64,000 nt of DNA, taken from Paenibacillus montanisoli (GTDB taxonomy: Bacteria; Bacillota; Bacilli; Paenibacillales; Paenibacillaceae). The notes beneath the pieces are model-generated. The model was given only the letters and a program-made list of their open reading frames with translations. It was not told the DNA's origin and made no database searches. Shown here piece by piece: positions 49,236 to 59,790 of this stretch. Location: positions 372,001 to 436,000 of the forward strand of contig NZ_QLUW01000005.1 in assembly GCF_003268025.1 (NCBI RefSeq), given 5' to 3'. The stretch's first letter is position 1. Each line of letters begins with the position of its first letter. Position numbers and translations under genes: made by a program.

Positions 49236-51070
49236 GCGCTCTCACCTCCGCCCGGCTTAGCGGCAGGAAGAATAACCGTAACCATCGTGCCCTCATTGAG
49301 CTCAGAGTCGAGCGAGATGGAACCGCCGTGCGCCTTCACAATTTCCCGGGCAATGGACAAGCCCAGGCCTGTCCCGCCCATATTGCGTGAGCGCGCTTTA
49401 TCAACGCGATAGAAACGGTCAAAAATCCGGCCGAGGTCCCGCTTCGGAATCCCGATTCCGGTATCTTTCACGCTGATCGCGATAGAGGCGGCATCCAGCC
49501 GACGGGCCGCAATTTCAATGCGCCCGCCGTCGAGCGTATATTTAATCGCGTTGGAAACGAGATTATCCAACACTTGATCGATCTGGTCGCGGTCGAGCCA
49601 GATGGACTTAATCGAGTCCTCCACTCGGACCGACGCCCGAATCGCCTTTTTGCGCAACTGGAAGGAGAAGCGGTCGGCCACCTCCTCCAGCATATCCGGC
49701 ACGTTCGTCTGCTGCCGCCGAAGCGGAGCCTGGTTCGAATCGAGCCGCGACAGGTGCAGCAGATCCGTGACTAGCCGGATCATCCGCTCCGTCTCATTGC
49801 GGATAACGCCGACAAAGCGCTGCCCGAGCTCCCGCTCGTCCATTGCGCCGTCATCGAGCGCCTCCGCATAACTCTTGATCGTTGTTAGCGGCGTGCGCAG
49901 CTCATGCGATACGTTCGCGACGAACTCGCGCCTGGACTGCTCCAGCCTCTCCTGTTCGGTGACATCCTGGAGCACTGCGATCGTACCGCTAATGCCTTGG
50001 TCGCGCCGGTGAATCGGCGTCAAAGTAACGCGCATCAGCTCTTCCTCTTCGCCTTCGGCCTGCACGTGGTAGAGCACCGCCGATTGCTCTCTCCCCTTAT
50101 GCAGCCCGGTTAGCTGCGCCTCATCCATCCCGAACAGCTCGGTCAGGCGCAGTCCTTGGCAATCGTCTTTGCGCAGCATTTCCTGCGCCCGCCGGTTCGT
50201 AATGATGACGACGCCGCGCTCGTCCGCCGCGACCACGCCGTCGCTCATGTTGGCGAGAATCGAAGAGATCTTCTCCTTCTCTTCTTCCGTCGCCGAGAGC
50301 GCATCGCGCAGACGCATCGTCATGTCGTTGAACACTTCGCTCAGCCGCCCGATCTCGTCGTTGCCAAGCACCGGCACCTGCTGGTCGAACCGGCCTTCCG
50401 CAACGGCCGCGGCTTGTCGGGTCAGCGCCTTGATCGGATTCGTAATCGTATGCGCTAGCAAAATGCCGAGCACGCCCGTCAGCCCGAGCGCAAGCAGCAT
50501 TCCGGACATGAAGATTCGGTTGATCCGGTCTACCGTCGCATACAGCTCCTTCATCGATGCGACCAAATATACCGCGCCTACGATTTTCTCGCTATATACA
50601 ATCGGCTTGGCGATAATCTTCTTGCGCAAGCCGTCTTCGTCGATGATTTCCTCTTCGTTGTCCCTAATGCCCTGTAGCGCCCGGCTCACCGGAAGCGACG
50701 TATTCTTCTTTCCGATGTACGACTGATGCGACTGCATCGATGTCGCCAGCACTTTGCCGCTTGCGTCAAGAATTTGAATCTCCGCCTCGCTGATGCTGAA
50801 CAGACTGCTTACGAGCACTCTAAGGTACTCCTCGGTCGTCTGCTTCTTGGAGTCGCCGGCCTGATCGGGCTGATTCGACAGCGTCTGCGCCGAGATTTGC
50901 GACAACAGATTCGCCTGCTCGTTCATGTTGTTCGTAAATGTCGACGTCAGCGACGTCTTCATCGTACTGATGAAATACACGCCGATCAGCTGCATCGCGA
51001 TCAAGATGAGCAGAACGTAAATAATGATCAGCTTGACCTGAATGGTTCGGAAAAACCGTATCCCGTTCAT
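49232..51070 (-). CDS. walK: Cell-wall sensor histidine kinase WalK
   Basis: A 612-residue kinase, matching WalK in length and layout: membrane helix (about 10-32), extracytoplasmic PAS-like domain, second helix (about 185-205), HAMP ([20 protein letters not shown]), cytoplasmic PAS ([20 protein letters not shown], about 275), HisKA with [12 protein letters not shown] (His near 389), and HATPase with [20 protein letters not shown] and [13 protein letters not shown]. It phosphorylates WalR and controls cell-wall hydrolases; the pair is essential in most Bacillota. Start overlaps the walR stop. Confidence 0.96.
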   Translation of the reverse strand: MNGIRFFRTIQVKLIIIYVLLILIAMQLIGVYFISTMKTSLTSTFTNNMNEQANLLSQISAQTLSNQPDQAGDSKKQTTEEYLRVLVSSLFSISEAEIQILDASGKVLATSMQSHQSYIGKKNTSLPVSRALQGIRDNEEEIIDEDGLRKKIIAKPIVYSEKIVGAVYLVASMKELYATVDRINRIFMSGMLLALGLTGVLGILLAHTITNPIKALTRQAAAVAEGRFDQQVPVLGNDEIGRLSEVFNDMTMRLRDALSATEEEKEKISSILANMSDGVVAADERGVVIITNRRAQEMLRKDDCQGLRLTELFGMDEAQLTGLHKGREQSAVLYHVQAEGEEEELMRVTLTPIHRRDQGISGTIAVLQDVTEQERLEQSRREFVANVSHELRTPLTTIKSYAEALDDGAMDERELGQRFVGVIRNETERMIRLVTDLLHLSRLDSNQAPLRRQQTNVPDMLEEVADRFSFQLRKKAIRASVRVEDSIKSIWLDRDQIDQVLDNLVSNAIKYTLDGGRIEIAARRLDAASIAISVKDTGIGIPKRDLGRIFDRFYRVDKARSRNMGGTGLGLSIAREIVKAHGGSISLDSELNEGTMVTVILPAAKPGGGESA

Positions 51071-51843
51071 CCGTAGCCGAACCCTCCGGACTTCGGATTG
51101 CGCATCAGATACCCAAGGCCTCTGCGGGTCAAAATATATTCCGGTCTGCTCGGATCATCCTCAATCTTCTCCCGCAGCCTGCGGATGGTTACATCCACAG
51201 TGCGGACGTCGCCGAAGTACTCGAAGCCCCATACGGCCTGCAGCAAATGCTCGCGCGTCATCACTTTCCCGCAATTGCGGGCCAAATAATAGACCAGTTC
51301 GTATTCGCGGTGCGTCAGATCGAGCGGCTCGTTGTCTTTATAGACGACATACATGTCCGTATCGATAAACAGGTTGAAAATCCCCAGCCCCTGCTTGTCC
51401 TCGTTCACTGCTGCAGGCGCAGCCGCGCCTGGGCTCGAATTGCCGCCCGCGACCGCGGAAGAAGCCTGTGAAGCATCGTTCTTCTGCCGGCGCAAATGCG
51501 CTTTCACCCGGGCCAGCAGCTCGCGCGTGCTGAACGGCTTCGTCACATAATCGTCCGCGCCCAGCTCAAGGCCTAGCACCTTATCCAGCTCGGTATCCTT
51601 CGCCGTCAGCATAATGATCGGCGTCTGCAGGCGCGTCCGCACCTCGCGGCACACATCCATGCCGTCTTTCACCGGCAGCATCAAGTCGAGCAAAATCAAA
51701 TCCGGCTGCTCCTCGAACGCTAGCCGCACTGCCTCGCCGCCGTCAAAGGCGCAGATGACCTGATAGCCTTCCTTTTCGAGGTTGAATTTTATAATGTCCG
51801 CAATCGGTTGTTCATCGTCTACGACTAATATTTTACCGTGCAT
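51067..51843 (-). CDS. walR: Essential response regulator WalR
   Basis: A 258-residue OmpR-type regulator: receiver with VDDE (8-11), phospho-acceptor Asp53 ([11 protein letters not shown]), the [15 protein letters not shown] segment, and a winged helix ([56 protein letters not shown]). It is longer than the usual 232-236 because a low-complexity linker of about 28 residues (Ala/Ser/Gly/Pro-rich, about 128-155) separates the two domains. It activates autolysin and peptidase genes through a repeated TGTWAH hexamer. First gene of walR-walK-yycH. Confidence 0.96.
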   Translation of the reverse strand: MHGKILVVDDEQPIADIIKFNLEKEGYQVICAFDGGEAVRLAFEEQPDLILLDLMLPVKDGMDVCREVRTRLQTPIIMLTAKDTELDKVLGLELGADDYVTKPFSTRELLARVKAHLRRQKNDASQASSAVAGGNSSPGAAAPAAVNEDKQGLGIFNLFIDTDMYVVYKDNEPLDLTHREYELVYYLARNCGKVMTREHLLQAVWGFEYFGDVRTVDVTIRRLREKIEDDPSRPEYILTRRGLGYLMRNPKSGGFGYG

Positions 51844-51980
51844 CGCTACACCGCCTGTCGATAAGCAATCTTATTCTATTCTACCATAGGAAGCGCTGCA
51901 GTTCCCAATGAAAGTTCCCTCATATCAGGGGAGAATTGGTCGAATTTCCGCGGCTTTCGTGCGTTTCTCCGCAAACAAAA

Positions 51981-52014
51981 AAGCACTGCCCGGCATTACC
52001 GCCGGACAGTGCTT
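51981..52014 (-). terminator. Terminator of the M23 peptidase gene
   Basis: AAGCACTG(n)CCGGC / GCCGG(n)CAGTGCTT hairpin followed by TTTTTTG on the minus strand; separates the peptidase from walR. Confidence 0.85.
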
Positions 52015-52036
52015 CGATGGGGCCGCAAACTCTCGC

Positions 52037-53539
52037 TTATAGGTATTTCAGCGGGTTTTGCAAAGCGCCGTTCTTATGAACCTCAAAGTGCAAATGTGTG
52101 CCAAAGGAATGTCCGGTATTACCCATAATGCCGATCTGCTGACCCTTTTCTACCGTCTGCCCTTTCTTGACGGAAATTTTGCTGAGATGGCCATAGACGG
52201 TCTCGTAGCCGTTATGGTGATTAATAATGATGCAATTGCCAAGACCGGTGCGTTTACCGGCGAAGCTGACGGTACCATTGTCCGCTGCCTTGATATTATG
52301 GTTGCCGACCATATCGACACCACGGTGAAGCGTACCCCAGCGTTGGCCGAAAGAGCTGGTCAAACGATGCCCGGAAACCGGCCACGAGAATTGACCGCTG
52401 CCTTCGCTAAGCACGACTTTTGTTCCTTTCATGACGATCGCCGGAACGGAAGGCTTCAGAACGACCTCGCTGATCAGCTCCTCGCTCATCAGATAGCCAT
52501 TCTGCTTTACCAAACGGTAGACTAACTGCTTCTTCCCGCTTTGGCCTTCGCGAATCACCTTCGACTGACCTGCTTTCAAGTTACTATTCTTCTGAATCAC
52601 CGTAATCGGTTCAATCGATTCGGTTTCGGTTACGTTCTCTACCGTCTCGACCGTTACTTGCGGCTGCAGCACCGTCAAATCCAGCACATCGCCGACTTTA
52701 ATCATATCTTCTTTAATCCATTTGTTGCGCTCATAGATAACTTGAGGCGAAATGTCGAATTTATGCGCGATGCATCCGATGCAGTCGCCTTCCTGAACCG
52801 TGTATTTGGTCGGCTTCACGGTTCCTTTAATGAGCTGCAAATACAGCTGCTCCGGATCCGCAATATCTCCCGGCTGCACATCCGCCGTGTTCGTCGAGAC
52901 CTTCTCGACAAATTTCACCGCTTTCAGAGCCGTCTTCGATTTCAAGCCGCCGTCAGTCGAATAAGACAACGCTGTTACCTCGACTTTGCCTGCTTTCACC
53001 TGCGGGGCGTATTTGCTTTGTACCCGCTTCAGGAGTGAAGTCGCAGTAGCCTTGTCCTTCACAACGCCAACCCGTTTGCCGTCAACGACGAGCTCAACGC
53101 CTGTAGCATGCGAGCCGAAAAGCCCTTCAAGCTTCGACAACGTGGCATCCGAGTCCGGTTTTGCGTTGTAAGCGCTTTTACCGCTATACGTGATCGTACC
53201 AGTGTCAAGCACCATTTGCACGCCAGCGTTATTCTCCTGAACTTGTTTCTGTTTGCTGCTGATGAGGTCTTTTACTTGGTCCTCAGAACTTACTTCGCCA
53301 ATCAACTTGCCATTATGATAAACTTCGACATAATCTACTGTGCGTGCTTGTACAAATTGATTGCCGCTAAAGCCTGCAAGGGTCAGCAAGGCTACAGCAC
53401 CTACTGCAAGAAGCAGCGGTTTTCTACTCAGCATGCGTCCCATGCCGGCCTTCGTTCCAACGGGGTCTTGTGTCCGAAAAGTCTGACGGAATGAGTTCCA
53501 CACTTTCCGGATTCGACCCTTTTCTTTAAAAAAGCCCAT
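52037..53539 (-). CDS. M23-family peptidoglycan endopeptidase with LysM and G5 domains
   Basis: A 500-residue exported protein. A long basic N terminus leads into one membrane helix (about 40-62). Then come a helical, repeat-like region, a LysM domain (KYTVQEGDCIGCIAHKFDISPQVIYERNKWI, about 241-271), a G5 domain (about 300-380) and a C-terminal M23 (LytM) domain. The M23 metal site is complete: HRGVDMVG (His and Asp) and GTHLHFEVH (HxH). Its position just upstream of walR and its domain set suggest a cell-wall hydrolase, perhaps controlled by WalR; the upstream region has TGTTAA but not a full WalR repeat. Confidence 0.92.
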   Translation of the reverse strand: MGFFKEKGRIRKVWNSFRQTFRTQDPVGTKAGMGRMLSRKPLLLAVGAVALLTLAGFSGNQFVQARTVDYVEVYHNGKLIGEVSSEDQVKDLISSKQKQVQENNAGVQMVLDTGTITYSGKSAYNAKPDSDATLSKLEGLFGSHATGVELVVDGKRVGVVKDKATATSLLKRVQSKYAPQVKAGKVEVTALSYSTDGGLKSKTALKAVKFVEKVSTNTADVQPGDIADPEQLYLQLIKGTVKPTKYTVQEGDCIGCIAHKFDISPQVIYERNKWIKEDMIKVGDVLDLTVLQPQVTVETVENVTETESIEPITVIQKNSNLKAGQSKVIREGQSGKKQLVYRLVKQNGYLMSEELISEVVLKPSVPAIVMKGTKVVLSEGSGQFSWPVSGHRLTSSFGQRWGTLHRGVDMVGNHNIKAADNGTVSFAGKRTGLGNCIIINHHNGYETVYGHLSKISVKKGQTVEKGQQIGIMGNTGHSFGTHLHFEVHKNGALQNPLKYL

Positions 53540-53671
53540 GATCGTCTCCTTTTCGCGTTATAGTTGCTAAATTTGAGGGGATCCGACAACGTAATTCTAC
53601 ATCGTCCGGCTACGCACTCTACTTTAACATAACGCGACATTCCGGTTCAACCGGACGAACTGGAAACGACA

Positions 53672-54337
53672 TTAATATTTGCTCAGAATTGTCAGCATTT
53701 TATCATATTCCGCGCGGTCCAAATGCTGTGCCAAGAGCTGCTGAACCTGCGTCATTTCGCTGTCGGTCAGCCCTTCTTCCATAAGGGTCGATATCTTTTG
53801 CCAAGCTTCCTGCGGCAACTTGGACATCTCTTTGAACAGCTGTTCCTTGTCGGCATCGCTAATTTGCGACTTTGCCGCATTCAGCTCCTCGGTTGACATT
53901 GCCACTTCATCGTCGCTGGACACCGCACCGCTGTTGCCTTTAGGCCCAGTGCCGCCTCCAATATCGCTCAATTCTCCCGATGGCAGATCCCCGAAAGCAT
54001 CTACCGCTTCCGGCCCGTTGCCTTCCGATTTCGTATCGTTAGCCGCAGCGTCTTTACCGCCGGACGCATCCGTTTCTTTATCCGCGCTTTCCTTATTCTC
54101 CGTATTCGCCGATCCGGAATTGGCGTCCCCTTTCTCCTTCACGACCGGATCTACGCCCCACAAGCCTCCCCATACCCCATTCAGCGCAAACGGCTTCTCA
54201 TCGAGCGGGACGTTGAATTGCTTGAGCAGCGTTTCGACATAGCTGTTGACGATGTAGCCCGTCGTCCAGATCGACAGAAAACTGATCAACAGCCCCGCGG
54301 CAATCGTCTTTGCCAGCCATCCTGTCATTTTCCACAT
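53672..54337 (-). CDS. Single-pass membrane protein with acidic linker, unknown
   Basis: A 221-residue protein: membrane helix at the N terminus (KTIAAGLLISFLSIWTTGYIVNSY, about 10-33), a Lys/Asp/Glu/Gly-rich disordered linker (about 60-145), and a C-terminal helical region of about 65 residues (AKSQISDADKEQLFKEMSKLPQEAW, then LTDSEMTQVQQLLAQHL). The outward or inward orientation is not certain. GGAGGGTGAT precedes the ATG at 54335-54337. I cannot name a family; similar helical C termini occur in spore-related proteins, but this is only an impression. It sits between purA and the M23 gene. Confidence 0.72.
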   Translation of the reverse strand: MWKMTGWLAKTIAAGLLISFLSIWTTGYIVNSYVETLLKQFNVPLDEKPFALNGVWGGLWGVDPVVKEKGDANSGSANTENKESADKETDASGGKDAAANDTKSEGNGPEAVDAFGDLPSGELSDIGGGTGPKGNSGAVSSDDEVAMSTEELNAAKSQISDADKEQLFKEMSKLPQEAWQKISTLMEEGLTDSEMTQVQQLLAQHLDRAEYDKMLTILSKY

Positions 54338-54430
54338 GGTTATCACCCTCCAATGCAATGGCGTTTTCGCCCATACTTCTTAGTATGGGCACGGAACTTG
54401 CGAACCATTCACTTTCAGGGCAAAAAGAAA

Positions 54431-54458
54431 GAGGACCGCGATTCGGCTCGCAGTCCTC
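54431..54458 (-). terminator. purA terminator
   Basis: GAGGACTGCGA / TCGCGGTCCTC hairpin (one wobble) followed by TTTCTTTTTG on the minus strand, 14 bases past the purA stop. Confidence 0.85.
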
Positions 54459-54471
54459 ATAATGACAACTA

Positions 54472-55758
54472 TTAAACGTAAATCGGTGCAACCTGATTCG
54501 TTTGCTCGCGGTTCCGTCCAACGGAGAAGATCGCGATCGGAATGCCAGTCAGCTCGGATACGCGTTCCACATAACGGCGCGTATTCTCCGGCAGTTCGTC
54601 GAGCGTCTTCACGTTCGAGATATCCTCGCTCCAGCCCGGAAGCTCTTCATAGATCGCTTCGCATTCGGAGATCAGCTTCAGGCTTGCAGGGTAGTGCGTA
54701 ATCACTTCGCCGCGCAGCTTGTAGCCGGTACAAATTTTAACCGTTTCAAGGCCGGAAAGCACGTCAAGCGAGTTCAAGGACAAGCCCGTAATCCCGCTAA
54801 CGCGGCGAGCGTGGCGGACAACAACCGTGTCGAACCAGCCGACGCGGCGCGGACGGCCTGTAACCGTGCCGTACTCGTGGCCTTTCTCACGGATCAAATC
54901 GCCCGTCTCATTGTTCAGCTCCGTCGGGAACGGACCGTCGCCTACACGCGTCGTGTACGCTTTAGCAACGCCGATTACCTGTTGGATCTTCGAAGGGCCA
55001 ACGCCGGAACCGATACATACGCCGCCTGCCGTCGGGTTCGAAGAAGTGACGTATGGATAAGTGCCTTGGTCGATATCCAACATGACGCCTTGCGCGCCTT
55101 CAAACAGAACTTTCTTGTTCGTATCAATCGCATCGTTCAGAACAACGGATGTATCCGTGACATATGGACGAAGAGTTTCCGCATAACCGAGGTATTGCTG
55201 TAAAATCTCATCCGCGTTCAGCGTCTCGCCGCCGTAAACTTGCTCGATCACTTGGTTCTTCTCCACTACCAGGCGGCGAAGCTTCGCTTCGAACTCATCC
55301 GCGTCAAGCAGGTCGGCGACACGGATGCCGTTGCGGGCTGCTTTGTCCATGTAGCAAGGTCCGATGCCTTTGCGCGTCGTGCCGATCTTGTTGTCGCCCT
55401 TGCGCTCTTCTTCAAGGCCGTCCAGTACCAGGTGATACGGCATGATCAAGTGCGCGCGGTCGCTGATTTTCAGGTTCTCGGTGGAGAAGCCGTTTTCGTG
55501 TATATAGTTGATTTCGTCGATCAGCGCGGATGGATTGATAACCATGCCGTTACCGATGACGCAAATTTTATTCTCATTGAAAATGCCGGATGGAATCATT
55601 GTAAGCTTATATTTCTTATTGCCGATCATAATCGTATGACCTGCGTTGTTTCCCCCTTGGTACCGGGCTACAACATCAGCACCGTCCGCAAGAAAGTCGG
55701 TGATTTTTCCTTTGCCTTCGTCTCCCCACTGGGTTCCGACTACAACTACCGTTGACAT
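54472..55758 (-). CDS. purA: Adenylosuccinate synthase
   Basis: A 428-residue enzyme, the exact family length, from the ATG at 55756-55758 (GGGGGT upstream). It opens [18 protein letters not shown], the GTP-binding GDEGKGK loop with catalytic Asp13, followed by [10 protein letters not shown] (catalytic His). [14 protein letters not shown] and the C-terminal [18 protein letters not shown] segment ([14 protein letters not shown]) are also present. It converts IMP and aspartate to adenylosuccinate with GTP, the first step from IMP to AMP. Two PurR boxes and a sigma-A promoter lie upstream. Confidence 0.97.
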   Translation of the reverse strand: MSTVVVVGTQWGDEGKGKITDFLADGADVVARYQGGNNAGHTIMIGNKKYKLTMIPSGIFNENKICVIGNGMVINPSALIDEINYIHENGFSTENLKISDRAHLIMPYHLVLDGLEEERKGDNKIGTTRKGIGPCYMDKAARNGIRVADLLDADEFEAKLRRLVVEKNQVIEQVYGGETLNADEILQQYLGYAETLRPYVTDTSVVLNDAIDTNKKVLFEGAQGVMLDIDQGTYPYVTSSNPTAGGVCIGSGVGPSKIQQVIGVAKAYTTRVGDGPFPTELNNETGDLIREKGHEYGTVTGRPRRVGWFDTVVVRHARRVSGITGLSLNSLDVLSGLETVKICTGYKLRGEVITHYPASLKLISECEAIYEELPGWSEDISNVKTLDELPENTRRYVERVSELTGIPIAIFSVGRNREQTNQVAPIYV

Positions 55759-55875
55759 GGATATACCCCCATTACAAGTTTTGCGCATTACCAAGAAGAA
55801 ACGTAGTCAATCGCAAGCGGTGAAATTGGTTTCTTCTTTAAAAACACCCTACAGCCGTCTTCAGGCAGCATGAAT

Positions 55876-55904
55876 AGTTTAGCAGTCTGCTGTGGTAAAG
55901 TCAA
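55876..55904 (-). promoter_or_regulatory. purA promoter
   Basis: Minus strand TTGACT (55904-55899), 17-base spacer, TAAACT (55881-55876), close to the sigma-A consensus. It lies about 120 bases before the purA start and directly beside the PurR boxes. Confidence 0.75.
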
Positions 55905-55906
55905 CG

Positions 55907-55950
55907 AAAAGCGAACAATTATAAGGGTGTATAGCATATTGTTCGGAATT
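55907..55950. promoter_or_regulatory. PurR box pair upstream of purA
   Basis: Two inverted PurBoxes: on the minus strand AATTCCGAACAAT (55950-55938), an exact match to AWWWCCGAACWWT, and on the plus strand AAAAGCGAACAAT (55907-55919), one mismatch. They are 18 bases apart, close to the spacing of PurR operators in B. subtilis. PurR represses when adenine is plentiful and is released by PRPP. Confidence 0.75.
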
Positions 55951-55977
55951 TTGATAAATGTGTCTCGACCCTCAGAA

Positions 55978-57339
55978 TTAGGAGGCTTGCCCCGGTTCCT
56001 GATGCGAACGGTCAAGGCCGACGAACTTATTGAAGTTCTTTAGGAATGCCAGCTCCACCGTGCCTACAGGACCGTTACGCTGTTTCGCGATAATGATCTC
56101 GATAATGTTCTTCTTCTCCGATTCCTTGTCGTAATAATCGTCCCGGTATAGGAACGCTACGATGTCGGCATCTTGCTCGATGGAACCCGATTCCCGAAGG
56201 TCGGACATCATCGGACGCTTGTCCTGACGCTGTTCGACGCCTCGGCTCAGCTGCGACAGTGCGATAACCGGCACTTCGAGCTCACGGGCGATCTGCTTCA
56301 GCGTACGGGAAATTTCCGATACTTCCTGCTGCCGGTTCTCGCCGGCTTTGCCCCGCCCTTGAATGAGCTGCAAGTAATCGATCAGAATCATGCCGAGACC
56401 GCGTTCTTTCTTAAGCCGGCGGCACTTCGCCCGGATATCGGATACCGTAATGCCCGGTGTATCGTCAATATAGATGTGCGCCTCTGACAGCGAACCGATC
56501 GCCATCGTTAGCTTTTCCCAATCGTCGCCTTCCAAATACCCCGTACGCATTCGGCCCGCATCTACGTTCGATTCTGCGCAGATCATCCGCTGCACGAGCT
56601 GTGCGGCGGACATCTCGAGACTGAAGATGGCGACGGTTTCCCGCGCGCGCACGCCGACGTTCTGTGCGATATTCAAGGCAAAGGCGGTTTTACCTACAGA
56701 TGGCCGCGCCGCGACGATAATCAGGTCGTTGCGCTGGAATCCGGAGGTCATTTTATCCAAATCAGTGAAGCCCGACGGAATCCCGGTCGAGCCCCCCTTG
56801 TTCGTATACAGATGCTCTACGCGTTCGAACACTTCCATAAGCACATCGCGGATCGAAATAAACCCGCTGCTCGAACGGCGGTTGGACAGCTCCATGATGC
56901 GAGCTTCCGCGTCGCTCAGCATCGCGCCGACATCCTCCGCGGCGGCGTAGCCGTCGGACACGATGTTCGTCGCCGTCCGGATCAGGCGGCGCAGCATCGA
57001 CTTCTCTTCTACGATTTGCGCGTAGTGGTCGATGTTTGCCGCCGTAGGCACAGCGCTGCTCAGTTTTGCCAGATAGCTGACGCCGCCGATTTCCTCCAGC
57101 TGCTGACGGTCCTGCAAATAAGCGGTCAAGGTCACCAAGTCAATCGGCTGGCCGGCTTCTCCAAGCTCTACCATCGCATCAAACAACAGTTGATGAGACG
57201 GCAGGTAGAAATCCTCGCTCCGCAGCCGCTCCATCGCCGTGATCAACGCTTCCGTTTGCAATAAGACAGCGCCAAGTACCGCTTGTTCTGCTTCCATATT
57301 CTGCGGCGGCACACGGTCAAACATCATCTCATTACTCAT
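55978..57339 (-). CDS. dnaB: Replicative DNA helicase
   Basis: A 453-residue DnaB-family (DnaC in B. subtilis naming) hexameric helicase. N-terminal collar domain (about 1-150: RVPPQNMEAEQAVLGAVLL), linker, and RecA-type motor: Walker A ARPSVGKTAFALNIA (about 211), Walker B MILIDYLQLIQG (about 322), ALSQLSRGVEQR and DLRESGSIEQDADIVAFLYR. It unwinds DNA ahead of the replisome. It lies after rplI with a 30-base gap, in the conserved rplI-dnaB order. Confidence 0.96.
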   Translation of the reverse strand: MSNEMMFDRVPPQNMEAEQAVLGAVLLQTEALITAMERLRSEDFYLPSHQLLFDAMVELGEAGQPIDLVTLTAYLQDRQQLEEIGGVSYLAKLSSAVPTAANIDHYAQIVEEKSMLRRLIRTATNIVSDGYAAAEDVGAMLSDAEARIMELSNRRSSSGFISIRDVLMEVFERVEHLYTNKGGSTGIPSGFTDLDKMTSGFQRNDLIIVAARPSVGKTAFALNIAQNVGVRARETVAIFSLEMSAAQLVQRMICAESNVDAGRMRTGYLEGDDWEKLTMAIGSLSEAHIYIDDTPGITVSDIRAKCRRLKKERGLGMILIDYLQLIQGRGKAGENRQQEVSEISRTLKQIARELEVPVIALSQLSRGVEQRQDKRPMMSDLRESGSIEQDADIVAFLYRDDYYDKESEKKNIIEIIIAKQRNGPVGTVELAFLKNFNKFVGLDRSHQEPGQAS

Positions 57340-57369
57340 TGGTTCGCAAGACTCCCCTTTTGTTTGCTA

Positions 57370-57813
57370 TTATTCCTCCGTTGCATGTACGCTCAGCTTC
57401 GCTTTCACTTCTGGATGGAGCTTCACTGCAACTTGTGTCACGCCAAGCGTCCGAATCGGCTCTTCGAGCTCGATTTTGCGTTTATCGATCTTCACGCCCT
57501 GCGCTTCAAGCGCCTCCGCAATTTGTTTGCTCGTAATGGCGCCGAACAGACGGCCGCCCTCGCCGGCTTTCGTCTTCACGATAACCTTCAGTGCTTCAAG
57601 ACGCTCGGCAAGCGCCTTTGCATCTTCCTTCTCTTTCTCTTTCTTCTTCTTTTCCGCTGCGTTTTGAAACTCCATTGTCTTCAAGTTGCCTTCCGAAGCC
57701 GGCTTTGCCAAATTTTTTGGAAACAGGAAATTACGGACGTATCCTTCCGACAGATCCTTTACCTCACCCTTCTTACCTTGCCCCTTCACATCTTGCAAAA
57801 AGATTACCTTCAT
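57370..57813 (-). CDS. rplI: 50S ribosomal protein L9
   Basis: A 147-residue protein with the bL9 layout: N-terminal rRNA-binding domain ([37 protein letters not shown]), a long charged connecting helix ([25 protein letters not shown]), and C-terminal domain ([17 protein letters not shown]). Its start overlaps the gdpP stop (ATGA), giving translational coupling. Confidence 0.97.
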   Translation of the reverse strand: MKVIFLQDVKGQGKKGEVKDLSEGYVRNFLFPKNLAKPASEGNLKTMEFQNAAEKKKKEKEKEDAKALAERLEALKVIVKTKAGEGGRLFGAITSKQIAEALEAQGVKIDKRKIELEEPIRTLGVTQVAVKLHPEVKAKLSVHATEE

Positions 57814-59771
57814 TCGAATAACCCCTCTTCCTTATCAAGATCATGCAGCACCTGCTTGAGGCGCTGCGCTGCTTCCACTACCGTTCCTTCTTGCTGCGCC
57901 GCGGCATTGGTCAAATGACCGCCGCCGCCCATCCGCTCCATGACCACTTGCACGTTCATATGGCCGAGCGACCGGGCGCTAATGCCGATTAGCCCGTCCG
58001 GGCGCTCACCGATCACGAACGATGCCAGCACATCGGTCATATTCAGCAGCGTATCCGCGGTCTGGGCGATGAGCAGCTGCGAATATTGCCGCCCTTGCTC
58101 CGTCATCGCGATGGCGACATGCTCATATACGATTTCGGCTTGCTTAATAATCTCGGCTTTCTTGATGTATTCAGCCAAGTCCTCTTTCATCATCCGCTGG
58201 ATCAAGGACGAATCCGCCCCATTGCGGCGCAGGAACGAAGCCGCTTCAAACGTGCGCGAGCCGGTACGGAGCGAGAAGCTCTTCGTATCTACCGTAATAC
58301 CGGCTAGCAAAGAGGTCGCTTCTCTGACATCGAGAAGGACGCGGTCATTAATATATTGCAGCAGCTCCGTGATAAGCTCGCACGTCGAAGATGCATATGG
58401 CTCCATATAGACGAGAATCGCGTTCGAAATAAACTCCTCGCCGCGCCGATGATGGTCGACCACGACGATTTTGTCCGTTTGCGTAAGCAGCTTCGGCTCT
58501 TTTACCATGGACGCCTTATGGGTATCCACCACCACGACGAGCGTGTTGCCGGTAATAAGCTCTTTCGCCTGTTCCGGCGTAATAAATCTTCTCGCGATCC
58601 GCTCTTCTTCCTTCAGCATCTCCATCATTTTCTGGATGGACGGGTTTACTCCCTCAAGCACAATGTATGCTTCTTTGTTGAAGAGCGATGCAGCCTTCAC
58701 CACGCCGATACATGCCCCCATCGCGTCCATATCGGGCACTTTGTGCCCCATCACGACGACGCGGTCGCTGTCCTTCATCAGGTCGCGCAGCGCATGCGCC
58801 ACGACCCTTGCCCGGACGCGCGTCCGTTTCTCGACGGCATTGGATTTGCCTCCATAGAAGGATTGGCGCTGCCCGACCTTCACCGCCGCCTGGTCGCCTC
58901 CGCGCCCAAGGGCGTAGTCTAGGCTCGTTTGGGCCCAGTGACCGAGCTCTACAATGCTCTCGGCGCCTGCAGCGAAGCCGATACTGAGCGTCATCGGGAT
59001 TTTGTTCTCCGCGGTAATTTCCCGCACTTCATCCAGCAGCACGAACCGTGACAGTTCCAGCTGCTTTAGCGTCTTCATGTCGGTGATGACCAGATAGCGG
59101 TCCGAGGTGAGCCGCTTCAGGTAGACATGGAACTTGTTCGCCCACTCCGTAATTTCCGCGGTCGCCTTCGAGAGCAGCGTACTGCGCTGCTGATCGTCCA
59201 TCCCCTGCGTCACTTCATCCAGATTATCCATCATGACGATGCCAAGCGCGATTTTCTCTTCTTCATACCGTTTTGCAAGCTGCCATTTCTGCGTCATATC
59301 GCGGATATAGAGCAAGCGTTCATCGAAGCGGAACATCAGTTCATACACGGCGTTGCCGATCGACGCTTCAACGGTGCCTTCCCGCTCCTTCGCCTGCGAC
59401 AGCGTCGGGAACAAATCCTCGAGCGACTCGCCAACGACCGATTCCCGCTCCAGCATGTGCGTTACGAACGCGTTGTGCCATTCCACCGTTTTGTCTTCGT
59501 TATATAGAATAATGCCAAACGGCAAATCGCTGATTACTTCATTGCCGGCCTTTTTCACCCGGTATGACAGCGTCCCTAGATAGATCTTCAAATCACGGCG
59601 GAATGCGCGCTCTGCCATGAAGGAGAAGAATCCGACCGCACCTGAGAGCAGCAGCCCCAGCATTCCCAGCTTCCATTCATAAAAAGCGAGCGTCATAGTC
59701 AGCAAAATCATCAGCACGAATGCCCACAAATGGTGCATGCCGTGCCATCGTTTTATTAAAAACTTCGGCAT
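57810..59771 (-). CDS. gdpP: Cyclic-di-AMP phosphodiesterase GdpP
   Basis: About 653 residues from the ATG at 59769-59771, which gives the family N terminus ([18 protein letters not shown]). Two membrane helices (about 15-55), a heme-type PAS domain (about 75-150), a degenerate GGDEF domain (about 170-300), then DHH/DHHA1 phosphodiesterase domains: [17 protein letters not shown] (about 342-358), [12 protein letters not shown] (DHH motif) and [11 protein letters not shown] at the C terminus. It degrades c-di-AMP to pApA, controlling turgor, potassium uptake and beta-lactam tolerance. Confidence 0.95.
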   Translation of the reverse strand: MPKFLIKRWHGMHHLWAFVLMILLTMTLAFYEWKLGMLGLLLSGAVGFFSFMAERAFRRDLKIYLGTLSYRVKKAGNEVISDLPFGIILYNEDKTVEWHNAFVTHMLERESVVGESLEDLFPTLSQAKEREGTVEASIGNAVYELMFRFDERLLYIRDMTQKWQLAKRYEEEKIALGIVMMDNLDEVTQGMDDQQRSTLLSKATAEITEWANKFHVYLKRLTSDRYLVITDMKTLKQLELSRFVLLDEVREITAENKIPMTLSIGFAAGAESIVELGHWAQTSLDYALGRGGDQAAVKVGQRQSFYGGKSNAVEKRTRVRARVVAHALRDLMKDSDRVVVMGHKVPDMDAMGACIGVVKAASLFNKEAYIVLEGVNPSIQKMMEMLKEEERIARRFITPEQAKELITGNTLVVVVDTHKASMVKEPKLLTQTDKIVVVDHHRRGEEFISNAILVYMEPYASSTCELITELLQYINDRVLLDVREATSLLAGITVDTKSFSLRTGSRTFEAASFLRRNGADSSLIQRMMKEDLAEYIKKAEIIKQAEIVYEHVAIAMTEQGRQYSQLLIAQTADTLLNMTDVLASFVIGERPDGLIGISARSLGHMNVQVVMERMGGGGHLTNAAAQQEGTVVEAAQRLKQVLHDLDKEEGLFE

Positions 59772-59790
59772 TGTCTCATTCGCCCCTGTA

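Noticed and set aside
53540..53670. Possible WalR box before the M23 peptidase gene
   Set aside because: A TGTTAA hexamer is present but its partner is poor and the period is 10 rather than 11, so it is below a supportable match.
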